Below, piece by piece: positions 18,857 to 27,097 of a DNA stretch of 64,000 nucleotides (positions are counted from its first letter, which is position 1; every line of letters starts with the position of its first letter). The DNA lies in contig NZ_BOPG01000047.1 of the NCBI RefSeq assembly GCF_016863635.1, positions 124,001-188,000 of the forward strand, read 5' to 3'. Under the pieces are notes generated by a model. The model ran no database searches. It worked only from the letters and a program-made list of their open reading frames with translations, and was not told where the DNA came from. The position numbers and the translations under genes were made by a program. This DNA is from Virgisporangium aurantiacum (lineage in GTDB: Bacteria > Actinomycetota > Actinomycetes > Mycobacteriales > Micromonosporaceae).

Positions 18857-18884
18857 ACCCTATGCCCAGGTCAGCCTGGGTCAA
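18857..18884 (-). promoter_or_regulatory. Promoter of the Bcr/CflA gene with inverted repeat in the spacer
   Basis: On the minus strand, -35 TTGACC (18884-18879) and -10 TAGGGT (18862-18857) are 16 nt apart. The spacer contains the inverted repeat CCCAGG-N4-CCTGGG (18865-18880). Transcription would begin near 18850, almost at the ATG, so the mRNA may be essentially leaderless. An operator between -35 and -10 is the layout used by MerR-type activators and many repressors; the regulator is not in the window. Confidence 0.55.
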
Positions 18885-18911
18885 GGTAAGCCTCGTCACG
18901 CTGGGAGGGGC

Positions 18912-19391
18912 TTACTCCCGGCGGGCAACCGGCGGGAGCGCCGACCACGGGAACGTGATCCACTTGTCGGTGGTGCGCCAGACGTAGTCGCACTTGACGA
19001 TCGAGCGCGGCTTCTCGTAGACGACCGCGATCCGCGCCTCGGCGACGTGGTCGCGGCAGAAGTCGCGCACCAGCTTGAGGGTCTCGCCGGTGTCGGCCAC
19101 GTCGTCGGCGATGAGCACCCGCGCGCCCGCGAGGTCGACCGCCGCCGGCACCGGCGGCAGCATCACCGGCATGTCGAGCCGCTCGTCGACACCGGTGTAG
19201 AACTCGACGTTCACCACGTGCAGGTTCTTGACGTCGAGGTCGTAGCCGAGCGTTCCGGCGATGAACAGCCCACCCCGGGCGATGGCCATGACGACGTCGG
19301 GCACGAACCCGCTCGCCGCGACCTGCTCGGCCAACTCCCGGCCGGCGACGCCGAACGCGTCCCAGCCGAGCACCTCGCGTTCTTCAGTCAC
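18912..19391 (-). CDS. Phosphoribosyltransferase
   Basis: 159 residues from GTG at 19391 (a TTG at 19421 would add ten residues). The type I phosphoribosyltransferase PRPP loop VLIADDVADTGETLKL is clear, and an N-terminal MAIARGG pyrophosphate loop precedes it. It resembles hypoxanthine/xanthine-guanine phosphoribosyltransferases used in purine salvage, but the C-terminal WITFPW segment of this short form does not define the base specificity. It is a monocistronic unit divergent from a secreted-protein gene. Confidence 0.87.
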   Translation of the reverse strand: MTEEREVLGWDAFGVAGRELAEQVAASGFVPDVVMAIARGGLFIAGTLGYDLDVKNLHVVNVEFYTGVDERLDMPVMLPPVPAAVDLAGARVLIADDVADTGETLKLVRDFCRDHVAEARIAVVYEKPRSIVKCDYVWRTTDKWITFPWSALPPVARRE

Positions 19392-19514
19392 GGGCGTCAC
19401 TTTACAAGCCTGCGTCGGCAAGTTGATAACTCCGAACCGGTGCGGTGTGGCCGCCGTTCTGTTCGGTTACCGGGCGCACAACGGCCCGATTCCCTTGAAA
19501 CGAAAGGCTTTGCC

Positions 19515-20336
19515 ATGTCCTTTTACCGTGCTCTCCGCCGGCCCGCGGTCGTTGTGACCGCGTTCGCCGCCGCCGTCTCGGCGACCGTGCTGGCTGCGAC
19601 CGGCTCGCCGGCATCGGCCGCGACCGGCGCCTTCTCGTTCACCAAGGTCGAGGGGGCCGCCGGCGACGTCGCCGGGCTGACCCCCACGGTCAAGGCGTTC
19701 CAGGGGCTGCTCGGCGACCCGAACAACGCCAGCAACCCGCCGGCGCAGAACGGTCGCCGGGAAATCAACTGGGACGGCACCCCCGACGCGCAGTCGGCGC
19801 CGAACCTGCTGCCGCCGGACTTCTTCAACACGACGGTGCCGCGCGGTGCGGTGTTCGTCTCGAAGAACAACAAGTTCTCGGTGAGCGCCGACGACGACAA
19901 CCCGACCAACACCCCGCCGCGGTTCGCCGACATCAACCCGCAGTACGACGACATCTTCGCCACGTTCAGCCCGCAGCGGCTGTTCACCCCGCTGGGCACC
20001 AACGTGATGGGCGTCCGGTTCTTCGTGCCCGGCACGAACAAGCCGGCCACGGTCAAGGGCTTCGGCGCCGTCTTCACCGACGTCGACCGCGCCAACGTGA
20101 CGAAGCTGGAACTGCTCGACCGGTACGGCAAGCGCCTGTTCGTCGCCTACGCGCCGAAGGCCACCATCGGTGACAAGGGCCTGTCGTTCGTGGGCGTGCA
20201 GACCAACGCCGACGTCTACGAGGTCCGCATCACCACCGGCAACGCCGCGCTGGGCAAGAACGTCAAGGACGACAAGAAGCGCGACCTCGTCGTGATGGAC
20301 GACCTGCTCTACGCCGAGCCGGACGCGCTGCGCTAA
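19515..20336 (+). CDS. Secreted protein of unknown function
   Basis: 273 residues. A Sec signal peptide is evident: positive N-terminus (MSFYRALRRP), hydrophobic core, cleavage after SPASA near residue 35. The mature protein is rich in Asn, Pro and Asp, with no cysteine and no repeat, and contains FVPGTNKPATVKGFGAVF and a C-terminal DDLLYAEP, suggesting a compact beta-sandwich of the kind found in exported actinobacterial proteins. I do not recognise the family. Upstream AAAGG serves as ribosome site. A strong terminator follows immediately at 20354. Confidence 0.8.
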   Translation: MSFYRALRRPAVVVTAFAAAVSATVLAATGSPASAATGAFSFTKVEGAAGDVAGLTPTVKAFQGLLGDPNNASNPPAQNGRREINWDGTPDAQSAPNLLPPDFFNTTVPRGAVFVSKNNKFSVSADDDNPTNTPPRFADINPQYDDIFATFSPQRLFTPLGTNVMGVRFFVPGTNKPATVKGFGAVFTDVDRANVTKLELLDRYGKRLFVAYAPKATIGDKGLSFVGVQTNADVYEVRITTGNAALGKNVKDDKKRDLVVMDDLLYAEPDALR

Positions 20337-20956
20337 TTGTTCTCCCGCTGATCGGCCCCGGAACCGCGTGGTTCCGGGGCCGTTTTCAACGCTTCGGCGA
20401 GGGTGAGCATCGTCGATTGGACGTCGTGCAGCGGCTGCAGCGTCTCGCCGGACCGGCACAGCAGCAGCGCGCCCTCGACGGCCGCGACCACGGTGACCGC
20501 GAACCGCCGGGCGTCCACCGGTGCGAGGCCGTCAACCTCGGCGATGTCGGTGAGCGGGTCGATCCACGACTCGAACGCCCGCTGGGCGGCTCTCCGCACG
20601 TCGGTTCCGGTGCCGTCGACGACCGTGGCGGCCACCACGCACCCGCCGTTGAAGCCGACCGCGAGCATCCCGCGCTCCCACCACCGGACCATGGCGGCGA
20701 GCACCTCCGCCACGGTGGCCGGGGGATCGCCGCCGGCGAGCGCGTCGAGGCGTTCGCGAAGTTTCAGCGCGCTCCACGTCACCGCCTCGATCACCAGCTC
20801 GTCCTTGCCGCCCGGGAAGTGGTGGGACAGCGAGCCGCGCGGGGTGCCGGCGGCCGCGACCACGTCACGCAGGCCGGTGCCGGCGACGCCGCGCTCGCTG
20901 ATCAGCTCGGCGGCCGCCCGTACGGTGCGGGCCCGGCTGTCGTTGGTGCGTGGCAT
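20333..20956 (-). CDS. TetR/AcrR family repressor
   Basis: 207-residue regulator. The N-terminal HTH covers about residues 10-55 (ISERGVAGTGLRDVVAAAGTPRGSLSHHFPGGKDEL), with the TetR recognition helix and F/Y-FxxKxxL ending. The C-terminal ligand domain is of the YxaF/LmrA-like group. It is divergent from an alpha/beta hydrolase gene, with two near-identical direct repeats in the 82-nt gap, so it most likely represses that gene and itself. Its last codons overlap the terminator hairpin of the convergent secreted-protein gene (stop codons overlap by 4 nt). Confidence 0.9.
   Translation of the reverse strand: MPRTNDSRARTVRAAAELISERGVAGTGLRDVVAAAGTPRGSLSHHFPGGKDELVIEAVTWSALKLRERLDALAGGDPPATVAEVLAAMVRWWERGMLAVGFNGGCVVAATVVDGTGTDVRRAAQRAFESWIDPLTDIAEVDGLAPVDARRFAVTVVAAVEGALLLCRSGETLQPLHDVQSTMLTLAEALKTAPEPRGSGADQRENN
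20354..20386 (+). terminator. Strong intrinsic terminator
   Basis: A perfect 12-bp stem GGCCCCGGAACC / GGTTCCGGGGCC with a GCGT loop is followed by GTTTT, 18 nt after the stop of the secreted-protein gene. It is the best T-tailed hairpin seen in the window. The hairpin is simultaneously the 3' coding end of the TetR gene on the other strand. Confidence 0.85.
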
Positions 20957-20974
20957 GGGTCACTCCCACCTATC

Positions 20975-21027
20975 GACTCGGACACTCGTCATACTATCCT
21001 CGCGGAGACTCGGACAGTCGTCATAGT
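20975..21027. promoter_or_regulatory. Two direct-repeat operators between tetR and hydrolase
   Basis: 21-bp repeats at 20975-20995 and 21007-21027 are identical in 19 of 21 positions (GACTCGGACA, then C or G, then TCGTCATA, then C or G, then T) and are spaced 32 bp apart, three helical turns. Each ends in an AT-rich CATACT/CATAGT block that could be a -10 element. This is the expected binding region of the divergent TetR protein. Confidence 0.7.
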
Positions 21028-21038
21028 TTGGAGCGGGC

Positions 21039-21893
21039 ATGGACGTCACCCTGATCGCCTCCGACGGCCGCGCCCTGGCCGCGCACCTGTACCACCCGTA
21101 CCGCGAGGAAGGCCCGGCCGTGGTCATCGCCGGCGCGACCGGTGTGCCGCAACGGTTCTACCGGCGCTTCGCCACCCACCTCGCCGAGCGCGGCGCGACC
21201 GTGCTCACGTTCGACTACCGCGGCGTCGGCGGCTCCCGGCACGCGGGCGGCCCGCGCCACGACGGGGCGACCATGAGCGAGTGGGGCAGCCTCGACCTCA
21301 ACGAGGCGATCGGTCACCTCGCCGACCGCGACCCCGACCGGCCGATCGCGGTGGTCGGGCACAGCGCCGGCGGGTGGCTGCTGTCGCTGGCGCCCAACGC
21401 CCAACTCGTGTCGGCGGCCCTCACCGTCGGCAGCCAGAACGGCTACTGGCGACAGTGGACCGGACGCGCCCGCGCCGCGCGCTACGTGCAGTGGCACGTC
21501 GCGCTCCCGGCCGTGGCCGGGCTCACCGGCGTGCTGCCGGGCCGGTACTTCGGCGGCGAGACGCTTCCGGGCGGCGTCGCGAAGGACTGGGCCCGCTGGG
21601 GGCGGCGGCGGGACTTCGTGGACGGGGCCGGGGCGCTACCGCCCGAGCGGCGATTCGCCGGACGGCTGCTCGCGGTGAGCGTCCCGGATGATCCTTTCGC
21701 TCCGGAGACGGCCGTGGCGTGGCTTCCGACCCTGTACCCACGCGCCGCCAGCGAGGTGCACACGTTGGCCGGGCGGCACCGCGGGCTCGGTCATTTCGGT
21801 GCGTTCCGCCCCGGCGCGGAAGGACTATGGGACGCGGGCTGGGCGTGGCTCCGGGGAGCGGCGCGGGCGCCGAGCAGGTTCCCGTTGCGGTAA
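21039..21893 (+). CDS. Alpha/beta hydrolase
   Basis: 284 residues. The alpha/beta-hydrolase nucleophile elbow GHSAGG has its serine near residue 110. An oxyanion-type segment IAGATGVPQRFY and the FDYRGVGGS loop precede it. The probable acid is in VPDDPFAP and the catalytic histidine in GLGHFGAF near the C-terminus. It resembles the predicted hydrolases of COG4757. The substrate is unknown; a lipid or ester is likely. It sits under the control region shared with the divergent TetR gene, which suggests induction by its substrate or a related compound. Confidence 0.88.
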   Translation: MDVTLIASDGRALAAHLYHPYREEGPAVVIAGATGVPQRFYRRFATHLAERGATVLTFDYRGVGGSRHAGGPRHDGATMSEWGSLDLNEAIGHLADRDPDRPIAVVGHSAGGWLLSLAPNAQLVSAALTVGSQNGYWRQWTGRARAARYVQWHVALPAVAGLTGVLPGRYFGGETLPGGVAKDWARWGRRRDFVDGAGALPPERRFAGRLLAVSVPDDPFAPETAVAWLPTLYPRAASEVHTLAGRHRGLGHFGAFRPGAEGLWDAGWAWLRGAARAPSRFPLR

Positions 21894-21920
21894 CCGGATT
21901 GCGTGCACTAGCTTGCCCGC

Positions 21921-22472
21921 GTGAATGTGGTGACACTGCCGACGCAGATGCTGTGGGCCGGACACGTCCCTGACCTGTGCGTGCGCCACGGAGCGCCCGC
22001 GTCGGTGCGGATGTCGTTCTACCGGGGCGCGGTCCAGAACTGGCCGTATTGCCCGGAGTGCGTCAAGTCCCGCAAGGCGAACCTGGCGCTGGCCGTGGCG
22101 GTGCTGGCGCTGCCCTTCCTCGTGACGTTCGTCGGCGTCGGGGTGCTCCACAACGACGCCGTCGCCCTCGCGACGTTCACGGACGTCATCTGGGTGTTCC
22201 TCGGCGCCGGGATCATCGTGTTCTGGTACCTGCTGCTCCGGTACGTGACTCCGTCGGGGCTCGCGAAGGCGAAGCTGACCGGCAACAACATGTGGCTCGT
22301 CATGCAGGGCACGCACCCGGCGTTCATGGCCCACGCGAACGACCTCGTCCAGCGCACGGGTGCGGCCCAGGTGAGCCCGACCGGCCAACTCGTGCAGCCC
22401 GACGTGTTCGCTCCCCAGCCGGGCCAGGCCCCTGGCGCGCCCCCGGCCCAGCCGCAGCCGCCGGCCCAGTAG
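21921..22472 (+). CDS. Two-TM membrane protein with N-terminal zinc-ribbon-like cysteines
   Basis: 183 residues from GTG at 21921. The N-terminal 45 residues hold LCVRHG and YCPECV, a Cys/His arrangement able to bind zinc. Two transmembrane segments follow (about 52-75 and 85-108), then a cytoplasmic domain (about 115-150) and a Pro/Gln-rich tail (PAQPQPPAQ). I do not recognise a named family; similar small membrane proteins are common in actinomycetes. The gene starts 27 nt after the hydrolase and may share its transcript. Confidence 0.72.
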   Translation: MNVVTLPTQMLWAGHVPDLCVRHGAPASVRMSFYRGAVQNWPYCPECVKSRKANLALAVAVLALPFLVTFVGVGVLHNDAVALATFTDVIWVFLGAGIIVFWYLLLRYVTPSGLAKAKLTGNNMWLVMQGTHPAFMAHANDLVQRTGAAQVSPTGQLVQPDVFAPQPGQAPGAPPAQPQPPAQ

Positions 22473-22497
22473 GCGAGGCGGCCGATTCCACGATCCG

Positions 22498-23421
22498 TCA
22501 GAGGGGGAGGCGGGCGGTTTTCAGGACGAAGTCGGTGTAGGTCGGGGGGACGGGCACGCCGTTGACCTGCATCCAGTGCAGGCGGCTGGTGGCAGTCAGG
22601 GCCAGGGCCACGGAGTAGCCCAGGTGGGCCGCCTCGGCGTCGACCTTGCCCTGCAGGCCCTCCAGGTAGGACGGGAACGGGTCGGTCAGGGTTGCCAGCG
22701 CCAAGTGGGCCAGATCGCCGCCGACCGGGCCGGTGCCCAGCGTCTGCCAGTCGAGGACCGTGGTGGTGTCGGTGCCGGTGTCGATCAGGTTGCCGGGGTG
22801 GAAGTCGCCGTGGCAGAGGGCGATCGGCACGGCGTCGAGCACCTGGAGCAGGTCGTGCCGGCGGGCCCAGATTGCCTGGAGCTCCGCTGGCGCGTCCACT
22901 GTGGACCAGTCCAGATCGGTGACGGCGATGCGTTGGGACAACTGGTCACCGGCCAACCACGGTGCTTCGGGGATCGGGGCGCTGACCTGCCAGGCGCCGA
23001 GGCGGCGGGCGGCCACGTCGGTCTGCTCCGGTGGTCCGGCGACGTCGGCCAGGTACACCACGTCGTCGATGATGTCGTAGCAGTACGGGGCGACCAGGCC
23101 GGCGCCGAGCGGGTTGATCAGCACCCCTGACGCGTACGCGAGCGGCTCGCGCCGCCAGTACGCCCAGTGCCGCGGGTCGCCGGCCGACTCGGTGTGGCGG
23201 CCGCTGCGCACGGGCTGGAACGCCTTGCGTATCAACGAGAACCGCTGCTCGCCGGCTCCGGAGCGGACCAGGCCGGTCACCCGTTCGACGCTCGCGGTGG
23301 CCACACCCAGGTTTCCGGTGACGATCGGGCTCACCGACGTCTCGATCACCTTGGCGTCCCGGCGTTGGGCAACGGCCCGGACGACGGCGAGAGGGAGTTC
23401 CTGATCCACGGGGTTCATCAT
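22498..23421 (-). CDS. APH-fold phosphotransferase
   Basis: 307 residues. The C-terminal half shows the kinase catalytic loop LCHGDFHPGNL and the metal-binding VLDWQTLGTGP of aminoglycoside/choline-kinase-like enzymes, followed by DLAHLALATL. The N-terminal lobe carries RFSLIRKAFQP, with the nucleotide-binding lysine. It transfers phosphate from ATP to an unknown hydroxyl substrate; aminoglycoside resistance should not be assumed. Two adjacent ATG codons (23421, 23418) can start it. The gene contains one copy of the TCCACWGTGGA palindrome at 22895. Confidence 0.82.
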   Translation of the reverse strand: MMNPVDQELPLAVVRAVAQRRDAKVIETSVSPIVTGNLGVATASVERVTGLVRSGAGEQRFSLIRKAFQPVRSGRHTESAGDPRHWAYWRREPLAYASGVLINPLGAGLVAPYCYDIIDDVVYLADVAGPPEQTDVAARRLGAWQVSAPIPEAPWLAGDQLSQRIAVTDLDWSTVDAPAELQAIWARRHDLLQVLDAVPIALCHGDFHPGNLIDTGTDTTTVLDWQTLGTGPVGGDLAHLALATLTDPFPSYLEGLQGKVDAEAAHLGYSVALALTATSRLHWMQVNGVPVPPTYTDFVLKTARLPL

Positions 23422-23439
23422 CCCATTCCGCGATCTTGC

Positions 23440-25221
23440 TCAGAAAACCGGAACGCCGGCCCGGACGAGTCTCCAGTTCTCGACGTAGAAATCGGCCGGG
23501 TCGATGACGCCGCGGGCCTGCGCCCAGTCGATCAGGAGTTGGCGGATCTCCTGCTGCGCGTTGTAGACCTGGGCCTTCACGATCCCGGGGAAGTTGCCGC
23601 CGCCGCTGCGCCGGTAGTTGTTGACCGCCACCACGAACTGCGCGGCCGGGTCGACGGGGACACCGTCGCGTTCCAGCCGGGTGATCCGGTCGCCGACCGG
23701 TCGACTGATGTCGATGTCATAGGTGACGCCGGACAGCGTGTCGTAGTTGTAGTCCGGCACCGCGGGGTCGCTGATCGTGTTCGGATCGACGGGCGCGCCG
23801 GGCGCGAGCGTCACAAAGTATTTCGCCGAGTACTCCAGGTACGCCTTCACCTCCGCGCCGGTGAGGACCACGGCTTCCAGGGTGTTGTCGTAGATGTAGA
23901 GACCGGCGACGTCCTTGATCTTCACCTGACCGGCGGGGAACCGCGCGGTGCGGCTGAACGGCGCCGCGATCGACAGCACCGGCAGCCCGGCGTAGGAACC
24001 GCCGGCCAGCGCCGCGGTGACCGTGTCGGTCTGCACCTTGTTGATGTAGTCGAGGATCGGCGTGTCCTTGTACCGGCTCTCGACCGCCGACAGCTCCACC
24101 ACGGAGGTGGCCACGACCTGGTTCACGTACGTGACCGTCTTCGCGTGCTGGGCGCGTACCGCGGCCACCACCGCCGGGTCCTCGACGACCGTGTTGGTGT
24201 TGAGCATCGTCGAGTGCTTGCTGTCGATCCGCCAGCGGCCGTGGCCGCGGCTCAGCGTGAAGTCCATGCGCGACACGCGCTGGCCCCACCGCGACGGCTC
24301 GGTCAGCAGCACCTGCTCGCCGGTCACCTTGTTCGTGACGAAGCGCTCGACCACCTCGCGGTGGGCGTGGCCGAACAGGATCGCGTCGATGCCCGGGACC
24401 TGCTCGGCGATGAGTGCGGTCGGGTTCTCGTTGGGCAGTTCGGGCCCGTAGCTCGACTCGCCGCTGTCGCCGCCGTGCGCGGAGACGAGCACGATGTCGG
24501 CGCCGAACAGCCGTCGCATGATCGGCACCCACTTGCGGGCCGTCTTCACGAGGTCCTCGAACCGGAGGATGCCCTCGACGTTGGCCCGGTCCCAGATCGC
24601 CACGCCCGGGTTGGTGAGGCCCAGAATGCCCAACCGCAGCGTCGGCGCGCCCCGGCCGAGGCTGACCTTCTTCACCACGAACGGCGTGAACGCCGGCAAC
24701 CCGGTGCGGGCGTCGACCGCGTTCGCGGCGAGCGCCGGGAAGCCGAGCTGGCGGATCCACAGCCGCAGCAGCGGGATCCCGTAGTTGAACTCGTGGTTGC
24801 CGAGGGTGACCGCGTCGTAGTCGATGACGTTCATGGCCCGGGCCATCGGGTGGGTCTCACCGGTGGTCGTGATGGGCTCCTGCTTGGCGTAGTACGTCGC
24901 CAGCGGCGTGCCCTGGATGGTGTCGCCGGCGTCGAGCACGACGGTCGCCTTGCCGCGCCGCTCCGCCCGGATCTGGTTGACCAGGGTCGCGACCTTCGCC
25001 ACGCCGATGTCGTTGTGGGCGCTGTCGTCGTACTCCGCGTCGCGGTAGTAGTCCCAGTTGTAGACGTTGCCGTGGGTGTCGGAGGTGCCGAGCACCGTCA
25101 GGTCCCAGGTGCGGTTGGCGCCGGTGTGTGCGCCGGCTGCCGCCGGGTCGATCAGGGGACCGGCGGCCGCCGCGGCGGCTGCGCCGGCGATGACGGTGCG
25201 CCGGGAGATTCGAGGTGTCAC
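23440..25221 (-). CDS. Tat-exported 5'-nucleotidase / metallophosphatase
   Basis: 593 residues, GTG at 25221 (GTG at 25230 also possible). A twin-arginine signal (SRRTVIAGAAAAAAAG) opens it. The N-terminal calcineurin-like phosphatase domain shows DTHGN, DAGDTIQGT, LGNHEFNYG and FGHAH metal-ligand motifs. The C-terminal 5'-nucleotidase domain contains FSRTARFPAG, VALTGAEV-like (VVLTGAEV) and the substrate-stacking SGVTYDID. It hydrolyses nucleotides or UDP-sugars outside the cell for phosphate or nucleoside scavenging. It is divergent from a short APH-like gene. Confidence 0.92.
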   Translation of the reverse strand: MTPRISRRTVIAGAAAAAAAGPLIDPAAAGAHTGANRTWDLTVLGTSDTHGNVYNWDYYRDAEYDDSAHNDIGVAKVATLVNQIRAERRGKATVVLDAGDTIQGTPLATYYAKQEPITTTGETHPMARAMNVIDYDAVTLGNHEFNYGIPLLRLWIRQLGFPALAANAVDARTGLPAFTPFVVKKVSLGRGAPTLRLGILGLTNPGVAIWDRANVEGILRFEDLVKTARKWVPIMRRLFGADIVLVSAHGGDSGESSYGPELPNENPTALIAEQVPGIDAILFGHAHREVVERFVTNKVTGEQVLLTEPSRWGQRVSRMDFTLSRGHGRWRIDSKHSTMLNTNTVVEDPAVVAAVRAQHAKTVTYVNQVVATSVVELSAVESRYKDTPILDYINKVQTDTVTAALAGGSYAGLPVLSIAAPFSRTARFPAGQVKIKDVAGLYIYDNTLEAVVLTGAEVKAYLEYSAKYFVTLAPGAPVDPNTISDPAVPDYNYDTLSGVTYDIDISRPVGDRITRLERDGVPVDPAAQFVVAVNNYRRSGGGNFPGIVKAQVYNAQQEIRQLLIDWAQARGVIDPADFYVENWRLVRAGVPVF

Positions 25222-25291
25222 CCGTGGCACGGTAACGGCACCGGCGCGATCGCGACAGCGCTCGATCCCCCTCCGCACTACCCTCGGCCGG

Positions 25292-25912
25292 GTGAGCCTT
25301 CTCGACAGCGGTCGTGACGCCGATGTGTACGCGTTCGGTGACGCGCTGGTGCTCCGCACCTACCGCGCGGGCGGCGACGTCACCACCGAGGCCGCGATCA
25401 TGCGGCACGTCGGGCGGCACGGCTTCCCGGTGCCCGAGGTGTTCGGCGCCGGCGGACGCGACCTGTGGCTCGAACGGCTGCACGGGCAGACCATGCTGCT
25501 CGCGGTCACCCGCAAGGAGCTCACCCACGACGACGCCGGCACCGTTCTCGCGAACCTGCACCACCGGCTGCGCGGCGTTCCGGGACGGATCCTGCACCTC
25601 GACCTGCACCCCGCGAACGTGATGATGACGGCGCGCGGGCCGGTGGTCATCGACTGGCGCAACGCCCGCACCGGCCCGCCCGGTCTTGACGTCGCGCTGA
25701 CGGCGCTGATCCTGGCCCAGGTCGCGGTCGACCCGGAGCACCCGGCCCGCACCGCCGCCCGCGAGATCCTGACGGCGTTCCTGCGGGCGGCCGGCGACCC
25801 ACTGTCCGACATGGACGGTGCGGTGGCCATGCGCCGGGCCGATCCCAACCTCTCCGAGGCCGAGACCGGCCGGCTGGCCGCCGCGCGTCTCATGGTCGAA
25901 TCCGCGGTCTGA
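25292..25912 (+). CDS. Short APH-like phosphotransferase
   Basis: 206 residues from GTG at 25292. It keeps the kinase catalytic loop HLDLHPANVM near 107 and VIDWRNA near 120. The N-terminal lobe is minimal (about 50 residues, VLRTYRAGGD), shorter than in full-length APH enzymes. It resembles small actinobacterial kinases annotated as phosphotransferase; activity and substrate are unknown. Its TGA is followed immediately by a 13-bp tandem repeat array that separates it from the convergent desaturase gene. Confidence 0.78.
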   Translation: MSLLDSGRDADVYAFGDALVLRTYRAGGDVTTEAAIMRHVGRHGFPVPEVFGAGGRDLWLERLHGQTMLLAVTRKELTHDDAGTVLANLHHRLRGVPGRILHLDLHPANVMMTARGPVVIDWRNARTGPPGLDVALTALILAQVAVDPEHPARTAAREILTAFLRAAGDPLSDMDGAVAMRRADPNLSEAETGRLAAARLMVESAV

Positions 25913-25987
25913 CGCCGCGGTTCAACGCCGCGGTTCAACGCCGCGGTTCAACGCCGCGGTTCAACGCCGCGGTTCAACGCCGCGTTC
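25913..25987. repeat. 13-bp tandem repeat array (5 perfect copies plus a partial one)
   Basis: The unit CGCCGCGGTTCAA is repeated five times without error from 25913 to 25977. A sixth, shortened copy (one G lost, then TTCA) runs to about 25987. It starts directly after the phosphotransferase stop. The stop codon and last ~9 residues of the desaturase on the other strand are encoded inside it. Each unit contains CCGCGG, so the single strands can fold. The perfect copies suggest a recent, length-variable minisatellite. Confidence 0.95.
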
Positions 25988-26998
25988 ACGCCGCAGCGGC
26001 GCGCCGACCTCGTGCAGGTGGCGCAGCGCCTCGCCGTACGAGGCGATCAGCCCGGTCTCGCAGTACGCCACCCCGATCTCGGCGCAGAACTCGCGCACGA
26101 TCGGCTGGGCCTTGCGCAGGTTCGGCGTCGGCATGCTCGGGAACAGGTGGTGCTCGATCTGGTAGTTGAGCCCGCCGAGTGCGTTGTCGATGAAGTGCCC
26201 GCCGGTGACGTTGCGGGACGTGAGCACCTGCTTGCGGAGGAAGTCCTCGGTGCCGTCGGGGGTCGGCATCCCCTTGTGGTTGGGCGCGAACGTGCACCCG
26301 AGGTAGACGCCGAACAGCGCCTGGTGCACCACGAGGAACACGAGCGCCTGCACGGGGTTCAGCACCAGGGCGAGCGCCGCCAGGTACCCGACGATGTGGA
26401 CGCCGAGCAGCACCGATTCCAGCCCGCGCCGCCGGATCCCGCCCTGTGCGAGGGCCCGGACGCTGCTCCGGCGCAGGCTCAGCCCGAGCAGGGTGAGCAG
26501 CGGGAAGAACAGGTAGCCCTGGTACGCGTTTATGAAGCGCTTGAGCCCGCGCCGTCCCTCGGTGGCCTCCTGCGTCCAGACGAGGATCTCCGGCGCCACG
26601 TCGGGGTCGAGGTCGTCGTGGTTCGGGTTGGCGTGGTGCCGGGTGTGCTTGTCCATCCACCACCCGTAACTCATGCCGATCGCCAGGTTGCCGGCGATGA
26701 GCCCGGCCACCTCGCTGGGCTGTCGCCGCCGGAACACCTGCCGGTGGGCCAGGTCGTGGGCCACCAGCGCCACCTGGGCGTAGACCACCGCCATGAGCAC
26801 GGCCACCAGGAGTTGCCACCACGACGCGCCGAGCAGGAAGAAGGCGACCCAGCCGCCGACGAGCGCCAGGGCGACGATCGACAGCCGGGCCACGTAGTAG
26901 CCGGGACGCGGCTGGAGCAGGCCGGCCGCCGTGATCCGCCGGGACAGCGTCGCGAAGTCACTGCCCGTGCGCCGTTCGGGAACAATCGTTGTCGTCAC
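25961..26998 (-). CDS. Membrane fatty acid desaturase
   Basis: 345-residue di-iron desaturase. The three histidine boxes are present: HDLAH near 82, HTRHH near 119 and QIEHH near 281. About four transmembrane segments lie around them. It is of the acyl-lipid/front-end desaturase family and introduces a double bond into membrane fatty acids using O2 and an electron donor. Its C-terminal RRERGVEPRR and TGA are made by the tandem repeat array; the 13-bp unit is not a multiple of three, so in each frame it soon supplies a stop. It is divergent from a two-component system. Confidence 0.92.
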   Translation of the reverse strand: MTTTIVPERRTGSDFATLSRRITAAGLLQPRPGYYVARLSIVALALVGGWVAFFLLGASWWQLLVAVLMAVVYAQVALVAHDLAHRQVFRRRQPSEVAGLIAGNLAIGMSYGWWMDKHTRHHANPNHDDLDPDVAPEILVWTQEATEGRRGLKRFINAYQGYLFFPLLTLLGLSLRRSSVRALAQGGIRRRGLESVLLGVHIVGYLAALALVLNPVQALVFLVVHQALFGVYLGCTFAPNHKGMPTPDGTEDFLRKQVLTSRNVTGGHFIDNALGGLNYQIEHHLFPSMPTPNLRKAQPIVREFCAEIGVAYCETGLIASYGEALRHLHEVGAPLRRERGVEPRR

Positions 26999-27097
26999 AT
27001 GTCGATCAAACGGGCTGCGGCGTCGCGATTCACTGGTGGCACGTCCCCGGGGCCGGTAGGGCCAGCACTACCGCCACCGGCGGTGGCCCCGGCCAGA

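Noticed and set aside
25913..25987. Tandem repeat as a CRISPR array
   Set aside because: Units are directly contiguous 13-mers without spacers and no cas genes are nearby.
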